In this document: positions 23,731-34,880 of the stretch, in pieces
How positions within the stretch are numbered: the stretch's first letter is position 1
Layout: every line of letters starts with the position of its first letter
NCBI GenBank assembly: GCA_013396755.1
Contig: VWZF01005807.1
Location: forward strand, 1,519,746-1,583,745
Origin: Sclerurus mexicanus
Taxonomy: Eukaryota > Chordata > Aves > Passeriformes > Furnariidae
Direction of reading: 5' to 3'
Length of the DNA stretch: 64,000 bases
Made by a program: the position numbers and the translations under genes
The notes under the pieces: model-generated
What the model was told of the DNA's origin: nothing
Databases searched by the model: none
The model's input: the letters and a program-made list of their open reading frames with translations, nothing else

Positions 23731-26346
23731 GGTAATATCTATCCAACACTATTACAGGTAGCTTAAGAATAATTTCAGTGAATACTGGAGAAAGTGAAAA
23801 ATAGGTCAGGGACTCCTTATTGTAAAGCTTTGTTCCTTTCTGTATCTCATGGCCAAGGGCCTAAGTTTTTCAAGTATGACTGTAGTGAGGTTCTCTGAAG
23901 TGTACTTGCTTATGTTACACATAAACTTCACAATTTAACACAAAATGTATTTAAGCAATCCATGTTCTTTTCTGGTTATAAGATTTTCAAGCTAAAACAC
24001 TGTAAGACTACTAAATCCTATATGTAAAGCAACATTTCTCCTACCTGCAACTGAAAATGCTAGACCACCACTAGATTTGATGAGAGAAGATAAACATATT
24101 TATATAGTATGGAAGAAGAAAGGCATTCAGGGGATCACTAATGAAAAGGAAGCATTTCTAGAGCTGGCAGCCTTATGGTTAAGGCACTTAATGGAAATAC
24201 AGAAGCATCTAGCAGTATGTTAGGGGAAAGCGATCTGTTTCTACCATAGTTTAATTAGAGTCTGTAATAATTACACAACCAGTGTTTAACATGCAGAACT
24301 TCAACAGTGTAGAAATGATGAAATTAAAATCTGTGATGTACTTGGCAAAAAAAAAAGCAAGAAAAGAAATGCACCATCCCTCCCCCCCAAATACTAGAAG
24401 ACTTTTTAGGAAATACTCTTTGGCTTCAGTCTTGTTCTTAATTTTAAAGGTTTTTTACTTGTATTTTCCAATGCTCATCATTTTCTCGATGAGCTGAAGT
24501 TTATTTTTGCCTTGTTTTGTTTTTTTTTGTTTTTTTTTTTTTTAATTGTTTTTTATGGTTGAAGATTTTCATGTACTCTGAAATTCAGAAACTGAAAATT
24601 CTCTGTAAAATTCAAGAACAAATTGAAGAGCCTCTAGATTTTTATAGTGCAATCACAATGTTGCAGTATTGAAGGTGACAGATTTCTAAGGAATAATAAA
24701 TCAATATAAAGAAAGTTTCCAAGTAATTTTAATTGCTGGGACCCTGATCTTTCATGTAAGATCAATAGGAAATTAATACAGACTCTTCCACTGTATTCAA
24801 ATTTGTAACTCCTAGAATAAAATTCTTCAGTTTTTTGGTTTGTTTTTTATTTCTTGAGAGATAGAAGATGAATAAAATTAACCATATGTGGATTACCCTG
24901 ACCAGATCAGAAGAAGAATTTCCATGAAAGTCCCAGTCAGCTAAGGAGAAATGGTATTTCCAGTGTTTCTACTGGACAAGGACAGAAGTCTCTGGCTCCC
25001 CTGCTTACACATGATTCAGCATGGGCTACACTCCATATTTCTGTTCTGAACTGTTCCTACTGATTACAGAGACAGTCTGCTAGGTCCCATTCTTCTCTGC
25101 AGGGAGAAAGAAGAGAGTGACAATGGTGACAAAGTACTGTAAATGGCAGACAGTGGGAAAAGTTTTGCATTTTAAACTTGCAAAAGACAGATGGATCACT
25201 GAAAGAACTGGGGAGAGATGATGTCTACTCAGAGACAAAATAAAGTTTATATGACCATCATTATGACGGTTGAGTCTCTGGACTGAGAAGGATTTTCCCA
25301 AGGACTACCAACAGACACATACGAGATCTATTTGAACTCTGAAAATTCTGCTACTTGACATCAAACTGAAAGAATGGTATAGTGTCTCAGAGAGACCCAA
25401 GACATGAGATAGAAATGGATTTTCCTCTTACAAATGGAAATGAAGATTCATCAGCGATGGAGATAAAGCTTTACTGCCAAAACCTTGTGGAAATAACTGC
25501 TTTTTTTCCTATCCATGTACTGAGATTTTTGTTTGTTTCTTTTTTCCTCAGGCTGCTTCTATATCTACTGTAAAACACTTCTGATACCCTCTTTATCTAT
25601 AGTCTTTATTACCTCATTAATTTGATTAGATAAGATTCACATATTTTCAAGATAGGATCACATATTTTTAAGAACTAAATAAAAATATTTAAGATAGGCC
25701 TGAATTTTAGAGATTCAGGTAGGTAAGTTTATATATCCCCCTATATAAGTATATATATAAAATCTAAGTATCTAAACTCACCCTAGTCAAAAATGTCCAT
25801 TCAGTACAGTTAATGAATTTTGGACGTATTAATTCCATCCTAGAAAAGATGTTTAATGAGCTGAATTGCTCTGTAAAGTGAATGCATCAACTAGGAGGGG
25901 GCTTCAGTTGCCTAACATTAGACATTTACTGTGGTTTCAGGTGTCCTGGAATATCTCACCTCACTAGAAGGTGCTAATGATCCAAATGATGGTCTGTAGT
26001 GTTGTGTCAAAACTTGCCAGCAATGTGCAATATTTCATACATCAAGAAGGGTCTGAAATGACAATTTATATTTATAACTGGAGTGTGGGTGTTTGAATCT
26101 CAGTCTGAATCCTCTTTCTAGGTCTTAATTCTATACATGAGTAATGGTCTAGTGTACTTTGAGTTGTCCTGTGATGTCCTATCCGATCTTCAGGTGCTGT
26201 TACAGAAGGCCTGAGTCTCTTGTGGTCCAGTGTAAAGGAATGTAGGAGAAAAGCCTACCCAAAAGTACAGAGAAATGAGTCCTTTCCTATTTCTGTAATA
26301 TACTAGGTTTATGTGGCAGAAGCTCAAAAAACAAGGAAGCAATTTT

Positions 26347-26392
26347 TTTGTTGTTTTGTTTTTTGTTTGTTGTTGTTGTTGTTGTTGTTTTT
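26347..26392 (+). repeat. (TTG)n / T-rich simple repeat
   Basis: TTG and TTTTG units, ending in about seven perfect TTG copies followed by a T run. Confidence 0.85.
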
Positions 26393-27242
26393 TATTTGTT
26401 ACATAGCTGTCATTAACAGTATACTTCTGTAAGGTATTTGAATCAATAGCCCTTGGGGACTGTGGAGACACCCAGAGATATGTAAAAGGCTGATCTGCAG
26501 GTAGAGATGTTACACATGAAGCAAGGTTGACAGCCATGACCTGTCACCTTGCCCAGTCTGTTCCCTTAGATCAGTGATGCTGCAATGCAAACTGGAGTGA
26601 AAGGGCTAAGGCTTTGATTTTTGATGGTGTGTTTTTGCATGTTGCAGAACACAAATCTGAGAATAGAAATTGCTGCCTAAATCTGCAGAATAAAATATTT
26701 TAAATTATATGTCATTGAGTGACATGATTCAGTTCTTATGACAATCCCGCACCTAAATCTCCTGTCACACACCTGTATAAGATGTTTCAGATATGTAAGG
26801 CCTCTCTTCAGTTAAAAGCTTTGCTTTTCTCACCTTTCCATCACATTGCAAATTTGAGGCATTTGCTTGTAGAAGTCAAATGAGTACATACTGAATTCAA
26901 GCCCTGGAGATGTGTACCTTTCATTTTAGCAAAATCATTTTCCTTCAGGGTTTTTAGAATCTGTAAATTAATTCAGAGAAACTGAAGGGGAATGCTTTTT
27001 AAATTTCTACACTTCTGTCCAAGTCAAGGTCTTACTCTAAAGTAATTTTAGCATTTGTGAACACAAATAACAAAAAAGCTAAATCTTGAATACACAATTT
27101 TATTATGTAAAAAGTAATTCTTGGTTGACAGAGTGTTATCTAGTAGAGAATGTGGCATTTTGCATGAATTGCAATTGACTGAGTTGAAATATTTTGAATA
27201 ATAATAAAATCAAGATATAAATTTATCTGAACAATTAATAAA

Positions 27243-27630
27243 TGTCATGGTTTTGTGAGGAATATTAAGGTTTTTCTGAGGCAGTTGTGAGAGACTGGAA
27301 AACATTACTGCTGGATCGAAACAACTAAGGCGTGTGTGCAGAAGGGATCAGATTGGGTTTTGCCAAGGTGGGACTGTGCACTGTGTGCCCCATACCCTGC
27401 CTCCTTGAGAGCCACTGGTGCAGCTGTCACACACTGGCATTACTGGCAATGCCCCACACCACACCCACAGGAACCCCTAACCCAGTCCCAAACGGCTGGC
27501 ACACCATGTTGGGGGGTGGCCACAAGAGTCCAGAGCAGATAAAAATCATTGCATGAGGCATACATGTGTTGTGTCTCTTTTGTTTTGGATCCACAGCAGG
27601 TAAGACCACCCAGGAACCAATGCGGTAGCT
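27243..27630 (+). mobile_element. Probable LTR or LTR fragment, plus strand
   Basis: This stretch stands out from its AT-rich flanks by its GC content. It begins TGTCATGGTTTTG, a start shared by many passerine-type LTRs as I remember them. It carries a TATA-like ATAAAAAT at 27539-27546, followed by a T/G-rich leader. At about 27590-27605 CCACAGCAGGTAAGACC resembles a splice acceptor and donor placed together. I could not find a target duplication, and the 3' end near the CT repeat is uncertain. No retroviral coding sequence follows. It might instead be another kind of GC-rich insert. Confidence 0.45.
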
Positions 27631-27633
27631 ATA

Positions 27634-27683
27634 TTTTTTCTTTTCTCTCTCTCTCTCTCTCTGTCTTTCTTTGTGTCTCTCTT
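27634..27683 (+). repeat. (CT)n microsatellite
   Basis: A T run leads into about ten CT units and then degenerate CTGTCTTTCT sequence. It closes the preceding GC-rich block on its 3' side. Confidence 0.85.
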
Positions 27684-28429
27684 CTACCAGTTTTCTCTTG
27701 AAACCTGGTAGAAATCTTAAAGTTGGATGGATTGGATTAGAGTTTGCTAAGTCAATACTTTGTGAAATGCTTTAATTTGATTGAATGTTGCCTTTAAAAC
27801 TTGCCAAGTTCCCTTATTTTCTAAAGTTAGCCAGTAAACTTTGTTGTATGACCTCCTGAAAATGTTGCATTTTTCTCTTGTGTTCCCTCAGGGTATAAAA
27901 ACCCCCAAAGCCCTTTTGAAAGAACTGGATGAGCAAATCTGAGCCTTTATACAGGTATATGTCTGCACTTCAAAATTTATAATTTTCAATGTTGAACACT
28001 TTTATTACAGAAACTGACCTTCATTTTCTCCAAAGAGAAATTTAAACATTTATTTTGTCATCCAGTAGGCCCAAAAGTGTTAGAGTGAGAAGTGTTTCTT
28101 TTCTTGTTTGTGACAATGACATGAAATACATGAAATGGAATTGAAGACAGAAAATTATTCCAGAATATTAGTTAATGTATATAGCAGGTATAAATATTAC
28201 TCCTGCAATGTTTTAGTTACCTAAATACATCTTTCCCCTTCTTGAGTACTGAAAAATGGTGTGCTAGAAGGTTACTATAGTTTCAAGAAAGCTATGTATT
28301 TTATATATATATGCATTTCATGCATCCACCCTAAAGAAAAAGCAAATTATAAAGCTCAGTTAATTTTAATAATTCTTTTGTTATCAACATTTTGTCTCTA
28401 CTTTGTATCTTGAGTACAGCCAAAAATTT
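27684..28429. other. AT-rich non-coding sequence
   Basis: I see nothing beyond AT-rich unique sequence with a TATA run near 28300. Confidence 0.5.
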
Positions 28430-29140
28430 AATTTGAAGTTTCACAAACAGCTTGGGCGCTGCCAGTGTTGCCTGCAAACTGAAAGAAATGTATTACATAG
28501 CATAATTAACTTAAAATAAATGAAACACAATTGGATTTGCTTTATTGAGTTTACATAAAGTAGTTAAATTTACCTAAATCTTTGTAATTACAATATGGCA
28601 CATTTTGGAGTACAGAAATTAAATCTGCTTCACAGATGCCATTTATTTTAGATTTTGCATATTTATCTTTTAATCTGTTCTTTTGAATTACTTTTTTTTT
28701 TTTGTAACAAAGTTGATTACATGCAGTTGAAGTCAATTAATGAAAAATAGCCCTCCCAAACCAAATAGAGAAATCCTTCTGTAAATTGACTATTTGATAC
28801 TGAAATTAAACACAGTAATCAAATAGCCCAACTCAGCCAGGTAGTTGGAGGATTGTATTTAAAAAACTAAGCAGATGCACATAAAAACTAACACTGATTA
28901 TCAACTTACCAATTAAAATGTATTTGTTCATAAAGTACACTGCATTGATGGATACATCTCAGACAGAATTATCTCAGTCCAGTAATAAGAATTTGATATT
29001 TTAATTCCTTAGTTGTTGATTGTAACCTTGCAATTGTACAAAGGGGACACTCACTAAATGTTGAGCTAACAAGAAAATCCAAGATTCCTTATTAGTTTAT
29101 AGATGGTGTATTCTGAGTTTTAAAATGCACCACATATCCC
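28430..29140. promoter_or_regulatory. Candidate conserved non-coding block
   Basis: The stretch is free of recognisable repeats and rich in homeodomain-type cores (TAATTA/CAATTA near 28505, 28587 and 28735). It includes a compact hairpin at 28790-28826. This texture is common in developmental enhancers of gene deserts. I infer the role from composition only, and conservation was not tested. Confidence 0.25.
28790..28826. other. Inverted repeat (13-pair stem, one bulge, 10-base loop)
   Basis: CTATTTGATACTG (28790-28802) pairs with CAGTAATCAAATAG (28813-28826) with a single unpaired base, leaving a 10-base A/T-rich loop. It is AT-rich, so weak as RNA, and could be a cruciform or a paired protein-binding site. 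Confidence 0.6.
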
Positions 29141-30745
29141 TCACCAGCTATGTTAAACTGAACCCCTGTAAAATTTAACCTTCATACATCCCCCATGTAA
29201 AGCTTGATATCTCAAAATTTATTCATATAACCTGAAATGTTTTATGTTCTATTCTATGTTCTGATTATTTTTTTTTTCATTTTCCCTCTTTCTTATTACA
29301 TATTTCTTTTTGTGACTTAAAGTCTAATTTTTGATCGCTTCTGAAAGCAGGCAAAATCTAGATACTTCTGTCCTCTAATTCTTCTAGAATCCTATTCCAT
29401 ATTAAGCTTTACTTGTTAATGCAAAAAACCAAAGTAAAATTCTACGTGTTCCATGTAAGCGTTTAAGAGAACGGGATGTTAGGGGGGCTATAGTGGGAAA
29501 CTGTAGCATTTTGGAGAGTTGAATATATCCTGACTTTGCAACATCACCTGAAAACTAATAGGAAGTTAATTGCATACACTAAACTTACAACAACACGCAG
29601 TTTGCTCAGCCTTTCTAGGTGAAAAGGTTCATTTGAGTGAATCATGTAATGAGTCACTTGAGGCTTTGGCTATTACTTATGCTTAGATAATATTCTTCTG
29701 ATTGCCTACATTTGAGATCTAATCTTTACTATATTGCTTTTAAGCATTTAGTATTTATTCACCTGGAAATACTGAGAAAATTGATTTATTATAAATGAAC
29801 ACCTGTTCTTCTCTTACTATTAAAATATGTTTGGATTAGCATTGGATCAGCCACTATTTTGTCAGCGGCTGATTAATTATTTCACTCAAATTCCAACTAT
29901 GGTATCTCAAAACTATTATTACTAATCAGCATATTCACCCAAAAGTTAGTAGGAGATTATTTCATTGGCTTGAACAACTTGAATGATTTGAGTTTTATGA
30001 AATATATTTATTGTTTGCTACTGGCATCTAAGCAAAGCTTTTTGGAAACTAAAAAATAAGACTAGTAGAGATAGCTATGAGAAAACATCTGGTTTACTGA
30101 AATGCCTAATATGAAGGCAAAAATATAGCTGCTGAAGATGAGATTTGAGGAGAGGTGTTAAGTGTTGGATCTACATTCTACATAGTGAGAATTTTGTCCT
30201 CACATTGTACTCAAAATCTGAAATCTGACCTTCCTGAGCCAAAATTTTATATAAAATTAGTTTCATTTGAAATTTAAATTTTGCTTAGATATGCAAAACT
30301 ATTGCATTTTATTGTTGTTGCCAACAAGCACCAAGATTTGAAAATCTGTCTTATAGAAAGAGAGTACTACTGTGTAGTTGAAAGAAAGAGAAACTAGATC
30401 TTGCCAGAAAATCAGTATTGGCACAGTTCATCCAAGGCTGTATGAGAGATCAGTTTGAAAATAGAATACAGATTATACTGTGGTACTTCAGAAGCATTCT
30501 TGAATCTTATTCAAGGAGACTTGTACATCAACAAGAATTCTGATAGCCTTAATCTGACCTTACTCTCCCTGTCTTTCTCATCTAAAGGAAAACCCTAGAA
30601 TAAAATGTCCCATTGAGCTAGAATCACATTAGTCATTGCCAGGCATGAGGAATAGATAGGGGAAGACAGTATCCTCTCTTTGTGTATCAAAAAGGGAACA
30701 TTGCAAGATCTTTGTAGTCAAAAAATATCAGTGTTATTACTGTAA
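29141..30745. other. AT-rich non-coding sequence with a candidate conserved part
   Basis: There is no gene or transposon. About 29590-29950 is repeat-free and rich in possible homeodomain and AP-1-like sites (TGAGTCA near 29650), so it may be part of a conserved non-coding element. This is a composition-based guess. Confidence 0.3.
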
Positions 30746-31054
30746 TGTGGTTGTCACAGAACTTGGTGCAGTGTCATGGGGACACCATTGCAGGTCGGGT
30801 TGAAATGGAGATTGGAGACCAAAAGTCTGCTTTCAATTCTTGTCTATTGTCAGGCTTGCTTATATAGGAAGGATATCTGCCAAAAGGTGTTTGTGGATAT
30901 TGCTGAAGGCCACATGGAAAACACAACATTAACAATACCTTTATTTGATTGAAGCTTGATTATAATGAAACAAGGGTAGTTATATTAACTAAAACCAATC
31001 AAAAATTAGCTAATAAACTTCCCTGGCTTAGTGTCTATGTTTAGTCATTTTACA
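30746..31054 (-). mobile_element. Probable LTR remnant, minus strand
   Basis: On the minus strand the order is U3-like sequence with an inverted CCAAT (ATTGG), then TATATAAGC (30866-30858), then AATAGA as a degenerate polyadenylation signal (30848-30843), then a stretch reading TTTTGGTCTCCAATCTCC and a GT-rich end. This is the expected order of U3-R-U5, and TATA and poly(A) signals sit close as in the LTR at 19.5 kb. The outer ends (TGTAAAATGAC... and ...ACAACCACA) are plausible LTR termini, but I find no target duplication, so the ends are uncertain. No retroviral coding sequence is adjacent. Confidence 0.45.
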
Positions 31055-31068
31055 CAGTGCTTCTTTCT

Positions 31069-31135
31069 TATTAAAAAAAAAAAAACACAAAAAAACAAAT
31101 CAAAACAAACAAAACCCCACAAACCCAACTGTTTA
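31069..31135 (+). repeat. A/C-rich low-complexity tract
   Basis: A run of A followed by CAAAA, CAAAC and CCCA motifs. It directly flanks the LTR-like remnant. Confidence 0.75.
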
Positions 31136-33239
31136 AGGTTTTGAACTAGTTGTATGTTAAACTAAATATTTTAACATTCATTAGAACAAACACATTTGTC
31201 TTTCCATTTTCCCAAAGGGGAATGTGCTCTTGTTTACCTTATTTATTTTCCTGTAATTAGTGTCACATATCATGAAAAGAAGTTTATCTGTTATTTGGAA
31301 AAAAAAAAAAAAAGGCAAACCCAACCACCACGGGGCTATATATAAACATGTGAATTAAACAGAATACTTTTTGTTGTTCTGATTACCACCAGCTCTCTTG
31401 ATGCATACCCCTGCATCAGGTCATATGCAAACAACTTTGTGTCATCCTCTCCCTCCAAAAACTTAAATATCAAGATTGCTTGTAAACTTGAAGTGTCTTG
31501 TAAATAGTAATTGTAAATTATTTATATTTAGAAATATTTAAGAGACTGCCCAAGAGAATAAACACAGAGGTCAGGAAAAGAATCTAGAAATTTTAAGTGT
31601 ATCCAACAAAAAGTGTTAGAAGCTCAACTTTTAAATCCTAACCCTTGCTACTGCCCTTGTGTTAAGGGCTACAGGCCCATATCTGTTATTACTCCATTTT
31701 AGTTATGAAAGGTTGCAAATTGGCAAGCATGTCATAGTTCTGCTGCTCTAGAAATTATTGTCAAATTCTTTTTTTTTTTTTTAAGAATTTAATTATTAAA
31801 GATGCATGATGATCTATTACAACAGGGAATGAAGACTGAACAGGAATTTTGCAGGACTGGGACATTTTTTATAACCAATTTTTAAATTATATCTGGAATT
31901 ATTTCCACAGAAGAATGTTCACTATATCTTAAAATGTGCAGTACTGATAATACAGGCATACAATGATTTGTGTCCCTTTAGGTTTACAGTGTTAGAATAA
32001 CATGAATTTCAAATAATCTTCAACAAAGAAATATGCTGTTAAACGATCTGTCATCAGAATCAAAAAAGAAGTAAACATGTGGACATGCTGATACTGATTT
32101 CCCACAGCCTGATCCTTTATGGGTGAATTAGTTTTATTCCAGTCTGATTACCCTGTCATTTGCTAGAGCCTATCTTGTCTGCTGCCATCACTCTTGGTCT
32201 TTGACATTAACAATAAGATTAGTGCCGGCTCTGACTGTCACAACACCAGTCAGAGCCTGGAAAGATACCACAGAGCTTGCTTTGGTACAATTAAAGTTGA
32301 AAACAGAGCTTTAAATCTGTGCCTCTAGGCTACGATTCTCAACCTAGGCCTAGGCCAGAATACTGAATTCCATTTGTAAAGGGGAACATCAGTGCTGTTT
32401 TGAAAACACCCAGCTTAAAACTTTGAGATATGTATATAAATGGTGTGATTGATCTTATATGATTATCTACTATGATTTATGTGTATAAAATCCATGTTTT
32501 CTTTCAATCTAATTGCTGGCCTTCCATTTACCAGTGTGTAGTTCTCCTTTTTTATGATTCATATAGACAAAAACTATGCAGAATACTTTTGGAATTGCAA
32601 GTTTTCCTTTACTGTGCTGTCAGTACATGCCTTCAATTTCTTCCTAAACTTACATGGATATCTGCTTTAGGAATACAAGGCAAAGAATATTCAAATGAAG
32701 TTAAAGGGTAGAAATAGGTGCTTCCTTAGATGTCTTGAGAAAGTGATGTGGCGTTGAAAATTAAATATCTAAGACAACTGGCTCTCAAGCAAAGACTGAA
32801 AATAGAAAATAAACTATGAAAATAATCTGTAATGAATATCACAGTCTGTCAATTTGTTTAATTATAGCTCCTATTTCAGATATTGCAAAATCTGATTTCA
32901 AAATACTATGCATTGAAATCTGACATATGGAGAATTTAATCTTTATCCAATGAGAGTGAATCAAATTAAATGTTGCTTTTTAATGGTTCTAACTTTTTTC
33001 TTTTTGCTACTTAGATTAGAAGCAACTAAATGTATGACTTGTGTTTTTGAATGCAGCTTAGTATAATTGCAATTCTACATCTTTTATCCAAAATTCTTAT
33101 TTTGTCTTCTTGTAGAACCTCCAGTTCTACACAACTAAGAAAAACAAATGCTACAATAAAAATGTTTAATACTAACAAACTAATGATCATGAAAAGAACA
33201 AAAATGAGTAAATGTCCAGGTTATAGATGCATAACTTCC
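31136..33239. other. AT-rich non-coding sequence with a candidate conserved part
   Basis: No gene is visible. A poly(A) run lies at 31299-31313. The block at about 32100-32420 is more complex and less AT-rich than its surroundings and holds the hairpin at 32227-32257; it may be conserved non-coding DNA. Confidence 0.45.
32227..32257. other. Perfect 11-base-pair hairpin with 9-base loop
   Basis: GGCTCTGACTG (32227-32237) and CAGTCAGAGCC (32247-32257) are exact reverse complements with TCACAACAC between them. Flanking CC and GG could extend the stem past a mismatch. A GC-containing stem this clean is unusual in this AT-rich window. It is too short for a typical microRNA precursor on its own. 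Confidence 0.8.
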
Positions 33240-34880
33240 AGATCCTCAGGGCAGCAAGGGGACGCACAGCAGGCTACTACCTGGAACACAAAAAGGAAGC
33301 TGACAGAGCATGGAAGAAAGGGCAGGTAATGTGGGAGGAATATAAAGAAATTTCAGGAGTCAGGTTAGGAAAGCCAAGGCCCTGACTGAAATAAATCTTG
33401 CCAGAGTTATCAAGGGCCACAAGAACACCTTCTGTAGGTACGCTGGGTTTAAAAGTAAGACTCGGGAAAATGCAGGCCATCTACAGAAAGAAATGGGAAA
33501 CCTGGCTACTTAGGACATAGAGAAGAATGAGGTATTCAACTATTTTACCTCAGTCTTTTCCAGCAAGTGCTAACAGAAGGCAAAGGCAGGGCCTGGGAGA
33601 AGCCTGTAAAAGAAGGTCAGATTTGAGACTATCTAAAGGAACCTGAAGGTGCACAAGTTCATAGGATGCATCTGTGGGTCCTGAGCGAACTGGAAGATGA
33701 ACTGGCCAAGCCACTATCCTTCATACTTGAAAAGTCATGGCAGAGTAGTGAAGTCTTCACTGAATGAAAAATTTAAAATGAAAAATTTAAATTGAAAAAT
33801 TTAAATTGAAAATGAAAATTTAAACCCCACAGTTTTAAAAATTGACAAAAGGAAGGTCTACTGGCCAGTCAGTCTCATTTCTGCAAGATCATGAAGCAGA
33901 GCCTCCTGTAAACTGTGCTAAGGAACATGGAAAATAAGGAGGTGATTGGTGACAACTAACATGGCTTCATTAAGTGCAAATAATGCCTAAGAAATTTGTT
34001 GGCCTTCTGTGATGAGGTGGTGGATAGGGGAAGATCAATGGATGTCACCTGCCTCAACATGTGCAAAGCATTTGACACTGCTCCTCATAACATCCTTATT
34101 TCTAAACTGGAGAGAATGGATTTGACAGATGTTGCACTCTGCAACAAGGAACTGTCTGCATGGTCACACTCAAAGAGTTGCAATCAGTGGCTCGATATCC
34201 AAGTGGAGTCCAGTGATGGGTGTAATTTCTTGGAGGTTGGTACTGGGACCTGAGCTGTTGCTGATGTGAACACAATGATTTGAGTGCACCCTCAGCAAGT
34301 TTGCTGATAACAACACCAAGCTGTGGGGTGCAGTTGATGTTCTGGAGGGAAAGGATGCTATTCAGAGGGACCTTTACAGCCTTTTGATGTGGGCCTGTGT
34401 GAACCTCATGAAGTTCAATAAGGCCAAGTACAAGGTCCTGCACAGGGGTCAGGACAATCCCAAGCACAAATACAGACTGAGTGGTGAATGGATTGAGAGC
34501 AGCCCTGCAGAGAAGAACTTGAGAATGTTGGTGGATGAGAAGCTTGACATCACCTAGCAATGTGCATTTGCAGACCAGCAAACCTTCCATATCCTGGCCT
34601 GCACAAGGAAGCATGAAGGTAAAAAAGGAGGTGATTCGCCCACTCTATTCCATTCTTTGAGATCTCACCTGGAATACTGTGCCCGGCTCTGGAGTCCTCT
34701 GCACAAGAAAGATATGGACGTGATGAAGCAAGTCCAGAGGAGGGCCGCAAAGATGATCAGGGGACTGGAGCAGCTATCCTATAAAGACAGGCTGAGAGAC
34801 CTGAGGTTGTTCAGCTTGGAGAAGAAAAACCTCAGGGGACACCTAGTAGCAGTCTTCTAGCACTTAAAAGGGGCCTTCTT
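33240..34880 (+). mobile_element. CR1 LINE ORF2 remnant, plus strand, dead
   Basis: This is a diverged copy of the CR1 reverse-transcriptase frame, truncated at both ends. In order I see the linker before the RT domain (33310-33560, including EYKEISG-like text and 'FNYFTSVF'-like text), the start of the fingers (33640-33900), motif A (34045-34075, reading CLNMCKAFD), the FADN box (34300-34311), and the C-terminal part at 34657-34860. The last reads as an intact 67-residue frame with HLEYCARLWSP and QVQRRAAKMIRGLEQLS, which is very typical of CR1. Stops and frameshifts interrupt the rest. Both catalytic aspartate motifs are altered (Asn for Asp in motif A, FADN in place of FADD). The CR1 3' untranslated end is missing, so the copy was cut after insertion. 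Confidence 0.9.
33768..33826 (+). repeat. AAATTTAAATTGAAA-type simple repeat inside the CR1 copy
   Basis: About five imperfect copies of a unit like GAAAAATTTAAATT replace or interrupt the CR1 segment just before the 'NYRPVS'-type block. It expanded after the element died. Confidence 0.8.

Larger units (their letters stand above)
22782..27242. other. AT-rich non-coding sequence
   Basis: No gene is recognised. It includes T-rich tracts (24515-24545), a (TTTG)n run at 23711-23730 and a (TTG)n repeat at 26347-26392. The minus-strand frame across 26190-26537 carries a glutamine run that comes only from the TTG repeat. Confidence 0.55.

Noticed and set aside
26190..26537. Minus-strand frame with a polyglutamine run
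   Set aside because: The glutamines come only from the (TTG)n simple repeat read on the other strand.
34102..34614. 170-codon minus-strand frame
   Set aside because: It is antisense to the CR1 reverse-transcriptase remnant and a shadow of its coding strand.
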